DNA from: Aequorivita sp.
GTDB taxonomy: Bacteria > Bacteroidota > Bacteroidia > Flavobacteriales > Flavobacteriaceae
Direction of reading: 5' to 3'
DNA length: 64,000 nucleotides
NCBI GenBank assembly: GCA_024637015.1
Contig: JAGXGE010000001.1
Location: forward strand, 62,001 to 126,000
Of this stretch, positions 25,148 through 34,392 are shown one piece after another; position 1 is the stretch's first letter, and each line of letters opens with the position of its first letter. The notes beneath the pieces are model-generated. The model was not told where the DNA came from. It worked only from the letters and a program-made list of their open reading frames with translations, and did no database searches. The position numbers and the translations under genes were made by a program.

Positions 25148-25963
25148 ATGACTGAACTCCAACAAACCATAGAAAAAGCTTGGGAAGACCGTTCCCTTCT
25201 TACCGAAACCGAAACCATCGTCGCCATTCGCGAAGTTGTAAACCTTTGTGACGAAGGGAAACTTCGTTGTGCAGAACCAACCCCTGATGGCTGGCAAGTT
25301 AACGAATGGGTGAAAAAAGCGATCGTTCTCTACTTTCCCATCCAAAAAATGAAAACGCTTGAAGCTGGTATTTTTGAATATCACGATAAAATTCCGCTAA
25401 AATCTGGTTACGAAGCCAAAGGAATCCGCGTAGTGCCAAATGCCGTAGCACGTCACGGTGCTTACATCTCCAAAGGTGTAATCCTGATGCCAAGCTACGT
25501 AAATATAGGTGCTTATGTGGATGAAGGTACAATGGTAGATACTTGGGCCACCGTGGGAAGTTGTGCACAGATTGGCAAAAACGTCCATTTAAGTGGTGGT
25601 GTAGGCATTGGTGGTGTTTTGGAACCATTACAGGCCGCGCCTGTAATTATTGAAGATGGCGCTTTTATAGGCTCACGATGCATCGTTGTTGAAGGCGTTC
25701 GAGTGGGCAAAGAAGCCGTTTTGGGCGCCAATGTGGTGCTTACCGCTTCCACAAAAATTATTGATGTTACGGGAGAAAGCTCCATTGAAATAAAAGGATA
25801 CGTTCCCGAACGTTCCGTGGTTATTCCCGGAAGTTATACTAAAAAATTCCCCGCCGGCGAATATCAAGTGCCATGTGCTTTAATTATAGGAAAAAGGAAG
25901 GAAAGTACTAATCTAAAGACTTCTTTGAATGATGCTTTGAGGGAGTATGGGGTGGCGGTTTGA
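25148..25963 (+). CDS. dapD: 2,3,4,5-tetrahydropyridine-2,6-dicarboxylate N-succinyltransferase
   Basis: A 271-residue left-handed beta-helix acyltransferase of the succinylase lysine/diaminopimelate pathway. It has a helical N-terminal domain (about 1-95) and hexapeptide repeats over about 105-215 (YVNIGAYVDEGTMVDTWATV, GGVGIGGVLEP, SRCIVVEGVRVGKEAVLGAN). Length and the C-terminal strand (CALIIGKRK) match DapD. It stands as a single gene and feeds lysine and the peptidoglycan cross-linking residue. Confidence 0.95.
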   Translation: MTELQQTIEKAWEDRSLLTETETIVAIREVVNLCDEGKLRCAEPTPDGWQVNEWVKKAIVLYFPIQKMKTLEAGIFEYHDKIPLKSGYEAKGIRVVPNAVARHGAYISKGVILMPSYVNIGAYVDEGTMVDTWATVGSCAQIGKNVHLSGGVGIGGVLEPLQAAPVIIEDGAFIGSRCIVVEGVRVGKEAVLGANVVLTASTKIIDVTGESSIEIKGYVPERSVVIPGSYTKKFPAGEYQVPCALIIGKRKESTNLKTSLNDALREYGVAV

Positions 25964-26019
25964 TGTTAATGAGAAAAAGGGGAGATTCCAATTCTATTTT
26001 TCCGTTTGATCATTTAAAA

Positions 26020-26766
26020 TTATCTACGCCTCCGCAGTTTTTTACTATTCTTGACTTTCTGAAATTTTCTGCTGTAGAAACTCATAAGTTCATGGGTTTC
26101 GGAATATGTTTTTCCATAAAGCTCAGCATATTTCTTAGCCATAATTTTAATCATGGTTTTAGAAAGCCAAAGTCTGCGGAAATTGCGCATCCGTTTTTTG
26201 AAATCCATTGGCTCAAAACGCATTCGGTTTAAGTCAATCAAATAAAAATCAAATTTGTTTTTATCGGTTTCAAGTATCAAGGTGTTTCCAGGGGAATGGT
26301 CTAAAAAATTCACGCCATTTTCGTGAAGTTTAAAAGTAAATTGGGTAAACTGGTTTAAAACCTCGTTTCTCTTTTTAAACTCCGGATTGTGTATCAACTC
26401 TCGAAAATCAAAATCATAATTCACATGCTCGCTCACATAAAAACTTTTCTTTAATCCAAAAGAAAATCGTTCCAAATACGCCACGGGAAATGGCGTATTT
26501 ATTCCAAAGCCAATCAATTTTGAAGCGTATTCAAAAGAGCGTTTTGCCTTGCTTTTCCGAAGAAATTCATAAACCAAGGATTGGAAAACATGTGGAGTTT
26601 TAAATTTTTTAATGTTAAAGGAAGTTCCTTCCAGCTGCACCATTTTTATAACATTTCGCTCGCCTTTAGTTACGTATTCCCCATTTTTTTCAAAATTGTT
26701 AAGCACATCCTTTAACTTTTCAGCTAAGTGGGAATATTTAGGGTGGATTATAAAATTCTTGCGCAT
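26020..26766 (-). CDS. LPS-core sugar kinase-like protein (Kdo/heptose kinase, InaA/WaaP type)
   Basis: A 248-residue protein kinase-like fold. The catalytic loop reads FKLHENGVNFLDHSPGNTL near residue 150 (HxDxxxxN-type, with His/Asp/Asn) and the metal-binding motif is LIDLNRMRF near 182 (DxN variant of DFG). Such enzymes phosphorylate Kdo or heptose in the lipid A-core. The C terminus is very basic (KKLRRRR). It is divergent from the GT9 gene by 48 bases, at the edge of a glycosyltransferase cluster, which supports the LPS role. Confidence 0.78.
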   Translation of the reverse strand: MRKNFIIHPKYSHLAEKLKDVLNNFEKNGEYVTKGERNVIKMVQLEGTSFNIKKFKTPHVFQSLVYEFLRKSKAKRSFEYASKLIGFGINTPFPVAYLERFSFGLKKSFYVSEHVNYDFDFRELIHNPEFKKRNEVLNQFTQFTFKLHENGVNFLDHSPGNTLILETDKNKFDFYLIDLNRMRFEPMDFKKRMRNFRRLWLSKTMIKIMAKKYAELYGKTYSETHELMSFYSRKFQKVKNSKKLRRRR

Positions 26767-26814
26767 TTTGAAAAATTATACATTCAAAAAAAGTATTTTG
26801 CGAAGGTAATCTAT

Positions 26815-27897
26815 ATGAAGAAAATACTAGTAATACAGAACAAAAGAATTGGCGATGTGCTCTTGAGCTCCGTTATTGCCAATAATATAAAAAAAGTTTT
26901 TCCCGACAGTGAAATTACTTTTTTCGCGTATAATTATACCACGGGTGTATTGGAAAATAACCCCAATATAGAGCACATAATTGCTATAAACGAAAAAAAA
27001 CTAAAGCAACTGCCCTATTTTTTCACCACTATCCTAAAGCTACGTGCAGAGAATTTCGATATTATTTTTGACCCCTATGCAAAATTCCAAAGTAGGATGA
27101 TTTGTCTGGGCAGCGGTGCAAAATACAGGATTGGGTTTAAGCGAGAGCACAAAAAGCTGAAACTTCCTTTTTATACCCATCCTGTAAATTTCAAGAAAAA
27201 GGCGACGTTACCCTGCGGACGTGGTATTGAGGATAGAATAAATTTAATACAATCGGTTTTTCCACTTGAACAGGTAGATTATGAGCCTAAAATTTTTTTA
27301 ACGGAAAATGAGCAAAATTTCAACGGACTTGAAAAGATACCGCATCCCGTAATTATGCTTGGCGTATTGGGAAGCACCCCCAAAAAATCCATGCCCTATG
27401 AATATATTGCAGGAATAATAGATTATATAACTGAAAAATACCAGGTTACCATTCTCTTTAATTATGCCCCGCATCAAAAAAGTGAGGCTTTGAAGATTTA
27501 TGAAAAATGTTCTTTTAAAACTCAAATAAATCTAGACATCTATGCTTCATCCATCCGCGGTTTTGCGGTTTTAATGAACCAGTGCAACCTATTGGTAAGC
27601 AACGAGGGAGGAAGTGTTCATATTACCAAGGCACTGGAAAAACCTACGTTTACTATTTACTCGCCATATATTGATAAAGATGCATGGAATAGTTTTGAGG
27701 ATGGGAAATTGCATCAATCCATTCATCTTTTGGAAGAAAAACCCGACCTATTTAGCAGTTTTTCCCCTGAGGAAAGAAAAAAAATTGAAGCAAACCCAGA
27801 ATCACTTTATTTGAAGTTAACGCCCGCAATGATTCTTTCAAAATTGAAACCGTTTTTAGAGCATCATTTAGGGTCCTTCGCAAAAACTTCTTCTTAA
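26815..27897 (+). CDS. Glycosyltransferase family 9 (heptosyltransferase-like)
   Basis: About 360 residues from the ATG at 26815, which puts the GT9 opening at the N terminus (MKKILVIQNKRIGDVLLSSV). The ADP-heptose binding half shows NLLVSNEGGSVHITKALEKP near residue 265. GT9 enzymes add heptose to LPS inner core; related enzymes use other sugars. It faces the sugar kinase and converges with the double-GT2 gene (8-base gap). Confidence 0.88.
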   Translation: MKKILVIQNKRIGDVLLSSVIANNIKKVFPDSEITFFAYNYTTGVLENNPNIEHIIAINEKKLKQLPYFFTTILKLRAENFDIIFDPYAKFQSRMICLGSGAKYRIGFKREHKKLKLPFYTHPVNFKKKATLPCGRGIEDRINLIQSVFPLEQVDYEPKIFLTENEQNFNGLEKIPHPVIMLGVLGSTPKKSMPYEYIAGIIDYITEKYQVTILFNYAPHQKSEALKIYEKCSFKTQINLDIYASSIRGFAVLMNQCNLLVSNEGGSVHITKALEKPTFTIYSPYIDKDAWNSFEDGKLHQSIHLLEEKPDLFSSFSPEERKKIEANPESLYLKLTPAMILSKLKPFLEHHLGSFAKTSS

Positions 27898-27904
27898 AAA
27901 AGTT

Positions 27905-29575
27905 TTATTGGGAGTGTATTTCTTTTTGAAATTCATTTTTTTCAATACCGTAGTGGGTCCAAATTCTTTTTTCTCTTTTAGTTACCCTTCTAATGGCTTT
28001 ATTTTTTACAAACATTTCTTTGGTAACATACCCACGCTCATGTTCCAAATGTAATGTAACTGTACTGTACCGAATTTGAAGTGGTTTTATTCCGTAATTC
28101 ATCAACCGCTCCCCCATTTCACGGTCCTCCCCCCCGTACTGCATCCGCTCGTCAAACCCGTTTATGGCTATTACATCTTTGCGCCAACCGGAAGCATTGT
28201 TGCCGTCCCAAGTAGCGCTGGTGGGAGTGAAAGTATTCAAAATATCTTCTTTCAAACCATAGCTTGTAAGCTTGTTGATTTTAAAAGATTTTTTGAGTCC
28301 GTGTTTCAAAAGCCATTTCGCGTTGAAACAGCGCTGGGCTTCAATATCGTTTTTAGTGATTTGTTTCGAAATTTTCATCGACAATTTAAAATAACCCGCC
28401 GAAAGAAAACATCCCGGCCGGCTCAGCCCCAAATGCGTTGAAACCAAATCATTCCGAGGAATGCAATCACCATCGGTAAAAATTAAATATTCTCCTTTTG
28501 AAGCAATAATCGCCTTGTTAAGAATTTTTGTTTTCTGAAAACCGTGGTCTTCTTGCCAAACATGGGTTATTCTTAGCGGTGAATTTTCTTTAAAGGAGTG
28601 AATCATTTTAGTAGTTTCTTCCATAGAACCATCGTCGGCAATGATAATTTCAAAATTCTTTTCAAGCTGTTGCTCAAAGCCCCAAAGTGCTTTTTGGAGC
28701 CATTCCGGTTGGTTATAGGTACTCACAATTACCGATACATAAGGCGCCGCATCGGCATCTTTCATAATCCCGTAGGGAGTCCACTTCTTTTTTTGGTCGC
28801 GGGTGAGCTTACGGATGGCGAGGTTCTTTTGAATTGACTCCTCATTCTTGTAGCCCCGGGGATGGTCCAAGTGAAGAACTACCGCATTGTAACGAATCTG
28901 CTTGCTTTTTATGCCCAAATTCATCAAACGCTCCCCAAGCTCACGATCCTGTCCGCCGTATTGCATGCGTTCATCTAAACCATTTATAGCTACAATATCT
29001 TTCTTCCAGCCCGAAGCGTTGTGCCCGTTCCAACTGGCATTTGTAGTCGTGAACGCATTTAAAAGGGAAGCCTTTAAAGCCCCGGAATACAGTTTATTGT
29101 TTTTAAAAGAAGAAGTCAATCCGTTTTTTTTCAGCCAGGAAACATCAAAACATTTTTCAGTATAAATATCTTCTTTAGTAATTTGTTGTGAAATATCCAT
29201 CGGCAACATAAAATAGCCCCCAGAAAGAAAATAACCTTCCTCGCGGTATTTCACGTGCTGTTCCACAAAATCCTTCCGAGGAATACAGTCGCCGTCGCTC
29301 ATTATAATATATTCGGTGCTGCATTGTTGTATGGCTTTATTGAGAATCTGCGATTTCTGAAAACCCTTGTCCTCGTGCCAAACATGTACTATAGGATAAA
29401 AAGCTTCCGCTTCCATCTTTTTCAGCAGTTGCCTTGTTTCGTCATTGGAACCATCATCGGCAATTATCACTTCAAATTGTCTATAGGTTTGATTGTTATA
29501 GCCGTACAACACTTTCTCCAACCACTCGGTGGAATTAAATGTGCTTACAATTATGGAAGTGTCAAGTTGCTTCAT
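27905..29575 (-). CDS. Tandem double glycosyltransferase family 2 protein
   Basis: About 556 residues from the ATG at 29575 (longer starts are possible, but STFN must lie near the N terminus). It contains two full GT2 modules of about 275 residues each, clearly homologous to one another. Each has STxN..EWL, IIADDGS, a DGDCIPR DxD motif, an ASW/ATW-N-NASGW stretch and ERMQYGGxDRExGERLMN (galactosyltransferase-like C part). It may act as a bifunctional or polymerising transferase. A fused internal duplication is unusual; function beyond GT2 is unknown. Confidence 0.85.
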   Translation of the reverse strand: MKQLDTSIIVSTFNSTEWLEKVLYGYNNQTYRQFEVIIADDGSNDETRQLLKKMEAEAFYPIVHVWHEDKGFQKSQILNKAIQQCSTEYIIMSDGDCIPRKDFVEQHVKYREEGYFLSGGYFMLPMDISQQITKEDIYTEKCFDVSWLKKNGLTSSFKNNKLYSGALKASLLNAFTTTNASWNGHNASGWKKDIVAINGLDERMQYGGQDRELGERLMNLGIKSKQIRYNAVVLHLDHPRGYKNEESIQKNLAIRKLTRDQKKKWTPYGIMKDADAAPYVSVIVSTYNQPEWLQKALWGFEQQLEKNFEIIIADDGSMEETTKMIHSFKENSPLRITHVWQEDHGFQKTKILNKAIIASKGEYLIFTDGDCIPRNDLVSTHLGLSRPGCFLSAGYFKLSMKISKQITKNDIEAQRCFNAKWLLKHGLKKSFKINKLTSYGLKEDILNTFTPTSATWDGNNASGWRKDVIAINGFDERMQYGGEDREMGERLMNYGIKPLQIRYSTVTLHLEHERGYVTKEMFVKNKAIRRVTKREKRIWTHYGIEKNEFQKEIHSQ

Positions 29576-29665
29576 CATTGCAAAGATAAATTTATTTATC
29601 AAGTTGGCTCAGGAAACAAAAAGTTGTAATTTCGAAATGAAAAATATTTTCTGAAATAAATAAAG

Positions 29666-29715
29666 CCACGAATTAACGAATATTTTTTTATTGGCAAACA
29701 TTCGAGTATTCTTGG
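29666..29715. repeat. Geneless family-A palindrome (degenerate)
   Basis: Left arm 29666-29685 and right arm 29696-29715 each resemble the perfect inverted repeats flanking the GxxExxY gene at 33944 (17 and 18 of 20 bases match that consensus). The arms are separated by about 10 bases and no gene. It lies between divergent glycosyltransferase genes, 9 bases before the ATG at 29724. Confidence 0.65.
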
Positions 29716-29723
29716 CAACAAAT

Positions 29724-30458
29724 ATGGCAAAACTAACGGTAATCATACCCACTTTCAATGAGGAAGCCTATCTTGAGGATGCGCTGTTTTCCGTTGCATT
29801 TGCTGATGAAATAATTGTGATCGATTCCTTCAGTAATGATGCAACACCAGAAATAGCCACGAAATACGCCACGAAATTTCTGCAGCGAAAATTCGATAAT
29901 TTTTCGAACCAAAAAAATTTCGCATTAAAGGAAGCAACCGGAGATTGGGTTTTGTTTGTAGATGCAGACGAGCGCGTTACCCATTCACTGGAAGCTGAAA
30001 TACAAAAAGCGATAGAAAATCCAAAACACAGTGGTTACAAAATAAATTTTCCACATTTTTACATGAACCGTTTTCTGTATCATCACAGCGATGATGTCCT
30101 TCGGCTAGTGAAACGTGAAAGTGCAAGGTTTTCTGGCTCAGTACACGAAAAATTGCATTGTGGCGGAAGCTTGGGGAAATTGAAAAATAAAATGCTCCAT
30201 TTTACCTATAAAGGGTTGGACAGTTATATTTCAAAAAAAGAATCATACGCGTGGATTCAAGCGGAGCAACAGTTTGCAAAAGGCAAAAAAACAACTTGGT
30301 TCCACCTGTTTTTTAAACCGGCCTATCGTTTTTTCCGTTCTTTCATTTTAAAAGGCGGTTTCCGTGATGGCGTTCCGGGAATGACCGTGGCGGCCGTAAA
30401 TGCCTATGGCGTTTTTGAAAGATTTGTCAAGTTGATGTTGCTAAACAAGGGTCTTTAA
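29724..30458 (+). CDS. Glycosyltransferase family 2, LPS core type (WaaE/KdtX-like)
   Basis: About 244 residues from the ATG at 29724; an in-frame TTG upstream (29691) lies in a repeat and is less likely. The GT2 signature is TVIIPTFNEEAYLEDAL, FADEIIVIDSFSNDAT and VLFVDADERV (DxD-like). It resembles beta-1,4-glucosyltransferases of LPS inner core. It is a paralogue of the next gene. A degenerate palindrome ends 9 bases upstream and may affect expression. Confidence 0.85.
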   Translation: MAKLTVIIPTFNEEAYLEDALFSVAFADEIIVIDSFSNDATPEIATKYATKFLQRKFDNFSNQKNFALKEATGDWVLFVDADERVTHSLEAEIQKAIENPKHSGYKINFPHFYMNRFLYHHSDDVLRLVKRESARFSGSVHEKLHCGGSLGKLKNKMLHFTYKGLDSYISKKESYAWIQAEQQFAKGKKTTWFHLFFKPAYRFFRSFILKGGFRDGVPGMTVAAVNAYGVFERFVKLMLLNKGL

Positions 30459-30518
30459 AAAAAATAAAACCCGTAATTCCCAAAATCATTACTTTTACAA
30501 AAAGTAATCGCTGTTTTT

Positions 30519-31280
30519 TTGGAAAACCCCGTAAAAATTTCCGCCCTCGCCATCACGCTCAACGAAGCGCACAATATTGAAGGCTACATAAAAAGCCTTT
30601 GGTTTGCAGATGAAATTGTAATCGTTGATTCATTCAGTAATGATAATACGGTGGCATTGGCATCAAAGAACGAAAAGGTTACCGTGCATCAACGCGTTTT
30701 TGACAATTTTTCTGCACAAAAGAATTTTGCTATTTCAAAAGCAAACAACAGTTGGGTCACTTTTTTTGATTTGGATGAGGAAGTAACCCCCGCACTCGCA
30801 AACGAAATTGTGGAAAGGCTCAACAACCCAGTAGCTATTGCGTATTTCGTGAAAAGGGATTTTTATTTTATGGGAAAACGCATAAAATACAGTGGTTTGC
30901 AGAATGATTTCATTATTCGCTTTTTCAATAAAAACCACTGTAAATACAACGCAAATTTGGTGCACGAAACTTTGGAAACAAACGGCAAAACCGAAAATTT
31001 AAAGAACCATCTGCCCCATCATACCTATAAATCTTTTGATGATTACACCGCAAAAATGCACCAATACAGTGCCCTGCAAGCGGAAATGCTTTACAAAAAA
31101 GGAAAAAGACCAAATTATTACCATTTTCTGTTCCGCCCATTTTACCGTTTTTGGAATCAGTTTATTTTCCGTTTGGGCATTTTGGACGGAAAAGAAGGGT
31201 TTGTTTTGGCATATGTGAGCGCTTTTTCAGTGTTTAAAAGGTATGTAAACCTCTGGCTTTTATATAAAAAAATTGATTGA
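30519..31280 (+). CDS. Glycosyltransferase family 2, LPS core type
   Basis: A 253-residue GT2 paralogue of the previous gene: ALAITLNEAHNIEGYI, FADEIVIVDSFSNDNT and VTFFDLDEEV. The conserved N terminus requires translation from the TTG at 30519, since no ATG or GTG lies early enough. It overlaps the ORF of the next gene slightly at the 3' end, so they are probably one operon with the gene at 31285. Confidence 0.83.
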   Translation: MENPVKISALAITLNEAHNIEGYIKSLWFADEIVIVDSFSNDNTVALASKNEKVTVHQRVFDNFSAQKNFAISKANNSWVTFFDLDEEVTPALANEIVERLNNPVAIAYFVKRDFYFMGKRIKYSGLQNDFIIRFFNKNHCKYNANLVHETLETNGKTENLKNHLPHHTYKSFDDYTAKMHQYSALQAEMLYKKGKRPNYYHFLFRPFYRFWNQFIFRLGILDGKEGFVLAYVSAFSVFKRYVNLWLLYKKID

Positions 31281-31284
31281 TTTT

Positions 31285-32421
31285 ATGGTACGGAAACACA
31301 AAATAGCCTTTATCTTTTTAGATGAAATACATCATATTTATCACTTTATAAGTATTGCCGTTGAGCTTTCAAAAAAGAACCAAGTTCATATTCTTACCTA
31401 TCCCGCAAAACACGAACTTTTATACAAACTATTAGCAAACCTAAGCGGCGGCAACGTAAGGGTGGAAAAGATGCAAACCTATATTTTCAGGGCTTTTACT
31501 GACAAATTGAAAAACAGAAAATTGCCTAGAAAGGGTTTTTGGATGAAAAAACACCAAAACTACATTCTCAACAATTTTGATGCTGTTGTATTTTCAGATT
31601 ATTACCATCATTATTTGTTAAAAGCCCGTGGAAATAACACTAAACCAAAATTTATTATTTTCCAGCACGGTATGCCTGGAAGAGGATATAGTTATAATAA
31701 AGAAATTTTAGATTTTGATTTTCAGTTATTATATAGCAGTTTTCACGTTGAACAACTAAAACAAAAAAAATTGTTAGTAAAAGATTGGACTGTTTCTGGA
31801 TATCCTAAGTTAGATGTCGTAAAAAACCACAATGCCACACCTATTTTTTATAATGGAAAAACAACTGTACTCTACAATCCACATTTTGATCCTGAACTTT
31901 CATCTTGGTATTTAATGGGACTTGATGTTTTGGAATATTTTTACCATTCAAAAAAGTACAACCTCATCTTTGCACCACACATCAATCTTTTCAATAAACT
32001 GGGGGGTGACGATGCTTCACAAATCCTCCAAAAATATTACAATTCAGAAAGTATACACATAGATCTGGGCAGTGAAAAAAGTGTAGATATGACTTATTTA
32101 AACTCTGCAGATATATATCTTGGCGACGTGTCAAGCCAAGTTTTTGAATTTATAATAAACCCCAGACCCTGCATTTTCCTAAATCCTCAGGAAATAAAAT
32201 ATAAAGGAAAGATAAGTTATCGATTTTGGCAGACAGGTAAAGTTGTGAATAAAATAGAAAAACTGCCGAAAGCTTTAAAAAAAGCTAGGAAAAGCTTTCA
32301 GGAAAAATATAGAAAAATTCAGGAATCAATGACTGCCGAAAATTTTTATTTGGAGGAAGGCTCAACTGCTTCACAACGGGCAGCTACTGCAATTACTGAA
32401 TATCTAGATAAAAAGTTATAA
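31285..32421 (+). CDS. GT-B-type transferase resembling CDP-glycerol glycerophosphotransferases
   Basis: About 378 residues from the ATG at 31285. No signal peptide. The pattern QHGMPGRG near residue 125, WTVSGYPKLDVV near 172, YNPHFDPE, and the acceptor/donor region SADIYLGDVSSQVFEFI near 276 resembles TagB/TagF-like and related polysaccharide transferases. The substrate is not known. Its end overlaps the convergent GT2 gene by 6 bases. Confidence 0.6.
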   Translation: MVRKHKIAFIFLDEIHHIYHFISIAVELSKKNQVHILTYPAKHELLYKLLANLSGGNVRVEKMQTYIFRAFTDKLKNRKLPRKGFWMKKHQNYILNNFDAVVFSDYYHHYLLKARGNNTKPKFIIFQHGMPGRGYSYNKEILDFDFQLLYSSFHVEQLKQKKLLVKDWTVSGYPKLDVVKNHNATPIFYNGKTTVLYNPHFDPELSSWYLMGLDVLEYFYHSKKYNLIFAPHINLFNKLGGDDASQILQKYYNSESIHIDLGSEKSVDMTYLNSADIYLGDVSSQVFEFIINPRPCIFLNPQEIKYKGKISYRFWQTGKVVNKIEKLPKALKKARKSFQEKYRKIQESMTAENFYLEEGSTASQRAATAITEYLDKKL

Positions 32422-33201
32422 ATATTTATCTATGCCGTTTGTACACCATTTGCTTTTTTTCAAAATTGCTTTTTCCTGCAAAGCATCATTTCTTTTAAAA
32501 CGGCTTTGGTCTTTTACCTTGTGCCAAATGTGGTAAACAATGCCACGATAACGAAGTCGTTTTCCTAAAACACCGTTATTCATCATTCGTATAATCAGTT
32601 CAGAATCTTCCCTGCCCCACCCTTCAAATTTTTCGTTGTAACCATTTACCGCTATTACATCCTTCTTCCAAAACGACACATTACAACCGCGCATTTTTTT
32701 TGAAATGGTTTTCTGCGTGGTATAAAGACTGCTTAAAACGGGAATCCAAAGATTTCTGTTTCTTTTTTTTATTCCTTTTTGAAAATAGCTGAAAACGATT
32801 TTTTGGGTTTCAAAAAGTGTGGGCAGAAAATTCTCTTGAATATTTACGCGACTACCGTACAAATAGGTATTTGAACGCGCCATTGCCTTGTGGTCCCTCA
32901 CAAAATTTTTATGCATAATACAATCGCCATCAATTTGGATAATATAAACACCCTGTGCTGCTGCAATGGCTTTATTCAAAATGATCGATTTGCGGAAACC
33001 TTTGTCTTCGTGCCAAAAATGTTTTATTTCAACAGAAATTTTTTTTCTGAAATCTTCAATCAATTCTTTTGTCACTTCCGTTGAGCCGTCATCCGCAATC
33101 AAAACCTCATCAGGCATTTCGGTTTGGTTTTCAGCACTAAGAAGAACCAATTCTAATGCCTGCGGCCAATTGTAGGTTGAAATCAACAATGAAGTTTTCA
33201 T
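32416..33201 (-). CDS. Glycosyltransferase family 2 with galactosyltransferase-like C domain
   Basis: A 261-residue enzyme: SLLISTYNWPQALELVLLSA at the N terminus, LIADDGSTE, IIQIDGDCIMHKNFV (DxD), and NEKFEGWGREDSELIIRMMN. It is closely related to each half of the double-GT2 protein at 27905-29575. It likely adds a sugar to LPS core or O-polysaccharide. It ends the first glycosyltransferase cluster. Confidence 0.85.
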   Translation of the reverse strand: MKTSLLISTYNWPQALELVLLSAENQTEMPDEVLIADDGSTEVTKELIEDFRKKISVEIKHFWHEDKGFRKSIILNKAIAAAQGVYIIQIDGDCIMHKNFVRDHKAMARSNTYLYGSRVNIQENFLPTLFETQKIVFSYFQKGIKKRNRNLWIPVLSSLYTTQKTISKKMRGCNVSFWKKDVIAVNGYNEKFEGWGREDSELIIRMMNNGVLGKRLRYRGIVYHIWHKVKDQSRFKRNDALQEKAILKKSKWCTNGIDKYL

Positions 33202-33327
33202 TATAAACTAAATTTTCATCAAATATAGCCATTTAATATAATCGGCATTTGCAAGAAAGTTTAATTGAAATCGCCAAGGCTTTTAAGTGTTTTTTGAAGT
33301 ACTTTGCACTTTTAAACATGAAGCTGA

Positions 33328-33894
33328 ATGACACAAGAAGACGAAATAAAAAATCTGGTAACCATCCTTAAAAGAGGAGGAATTATACTTTATCCAACAG
33401 ATACCGTTTGGGGAATAGGCTGTGACGCCACAAACTATCAAGCGATTGAAAAAGTTTTTCAACTGAAGAAGCGCGCCGAAAGTAAGTCGATGATTTGCTT
33501 GGTGAGCGATTTTAAAATGTTAAACCAATATATTGAAAATGTTCCCGAAGTAGCTTATGATATTTTGAAGTATGCTAAAAAACCCACTACAATTATTTAT
33601 GATCGTCCTCTCCACGTGGCAGAAAACCTGATTGCCGAGGACAATTCGTTGGCCATTCGTGTAACCAAAGATGCATTCTGTAAGAAACTAATTCAAAAAT
33701 TTAGAAAACCTATAGTTTCAACATCTGCAAATTTCAGCAATGCAAATACACCACAAAGCTTTGCCGAAATAGACCCTTTAATTTTGGAAGGAGTGGACTA
33801 TGTTGTAAATTTGCACCAGGAAAAAAAATCAGGAAAACCCTCAGCGATTATCAAATTAAAAAATGATGGTTCCGTGAAGGTGATTCGACAATAA
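33328..33894 (+). CDS. Threonylcarbamoyl-AMP synthase family protein (Sua5/YciO/YrdC)
   Basis: A 188-residue YrdC-domain protein: LKRGGIILYPTDTVWGIG at the N terminus, KKRAESKSMICLVSD, and STSANFSNA near 135. The family makes threonylcarbamoyl-AMP for the t6A37 tRNA modification. It is the short form, without a Sua5 C-terminal domain. A nuclease cassette begins 8 bases after the stop codon. Confidence 0.9.
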   Translation: MTQEDEIKNLVTILKRGGIILYPTDTVWGIGCDATNYQAIEKVFQLKKRAESKSMICLVSDFKMLNQYIENVPEVAYDILKYAKKPTTIIYDRPLHVAENLIAEDNSLAIRVTKDAFCKKLIQKFRKPIVSTSANFSNANTPQSFAEIDPLILEGVDYVVNLHQEKKSGKPSAIIKLKNDGSVKVIRQ

Positions 33895-33902
33895 AAAGGT
33901 TC

Positions 33903-34392
33903 ACCACGAATACACGAATGTTTTTATATTTTCTTTGGATACAATGACTAACATAATTTATAGACAGGAGAGTTACGACATTGTTGGTTGTCTTTATGAG
34001 GTATTTAATTGCTTAGGAAATGGTCTTTCTGAAATTGTATACAAAGACGCTCTAGAATATGAATTTAATCAAAGAAATATTCCTTACGAAAGAGAAAAAG
34101 AATTCTCTATTTCATACAAGGACATTGTTCTAAAACATAAATTTTATGCCGATTTTGTGGTGTATGATAAGATTATATTAGAAATAAAAACTGTGGAAAT
34201 ACTCACTGATCAACATTTGGGGCAGTGTATAAATTATTTAAAAGTTTCAAAAAACAAATTAGCCATTTTGGCAAATTACAAAGGAGAAGGCCTAGAATAT
34301 AAAAGAGTTGTTCTATAAAAACATACGTTTATTCGTGGTAAAAAAATTACCCAAAACAGACAAACATAAAAAAACATTCGTGTATTCGTGGT
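33903..34392. mobile_element. Cassette A: GxxExxY gene between perfect 22-base inverted repeats
   Basis: The arms are 33903-33924 (starts ACCACGAATACACGAATG) and 34371-34392, reverse complements at 22 of 22 bases. An extra imperfect arm copy lies at 34321-34342. The only gene inside is the 124-residue GxxExxY protein. The left arm starts 8 bases after the upstream stop; the right arm overlaps the presumed GTG start of cca at 34388. Element nature is inferred from this layout and from a geneless copy at 29666-29715. Confidence 0.65.
33944..34318 (+). CDS. GxxExxY protein (PD-(D/E)XK-like nuclease candidate) 1
   Basis: About 124 residues from the ATG at 33944. It has the family's GLSEIVY motif near residue 30, then Asp in FYADFVVYDK, the EIK triad part in ILEIKTVE and a QCINYLK (QxxxY) motif. 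This D...EIK...QxxxY order is that of RecB-type PD-(D/E)XK nucleases. The family is otherwise uncharacterised. It is the most divergent of three copies in the window and lies inside perfect inverted repeats. Nuclease activity is inferred from motif order only. Confidence 0.8.
   Translation: MTNIIYRQESYDIVGCLYEVFNCLGNGLSEIVYKDALEYEFNQRNIPYEREKEFSISYKDIVLKHKFYADFVVYDKIILEIKTVEILTDQHLGQCINYLKVSKNKLAILANYKGEGLEYKRVVL

Noticed and set aside
26728..26814. Longer start for the GT9 protein
   Set aside because: The extension overlaps the divergent kinase start and is not GT9-like; MKKILVIQNKRIGD at 26815 is the family N terminus.
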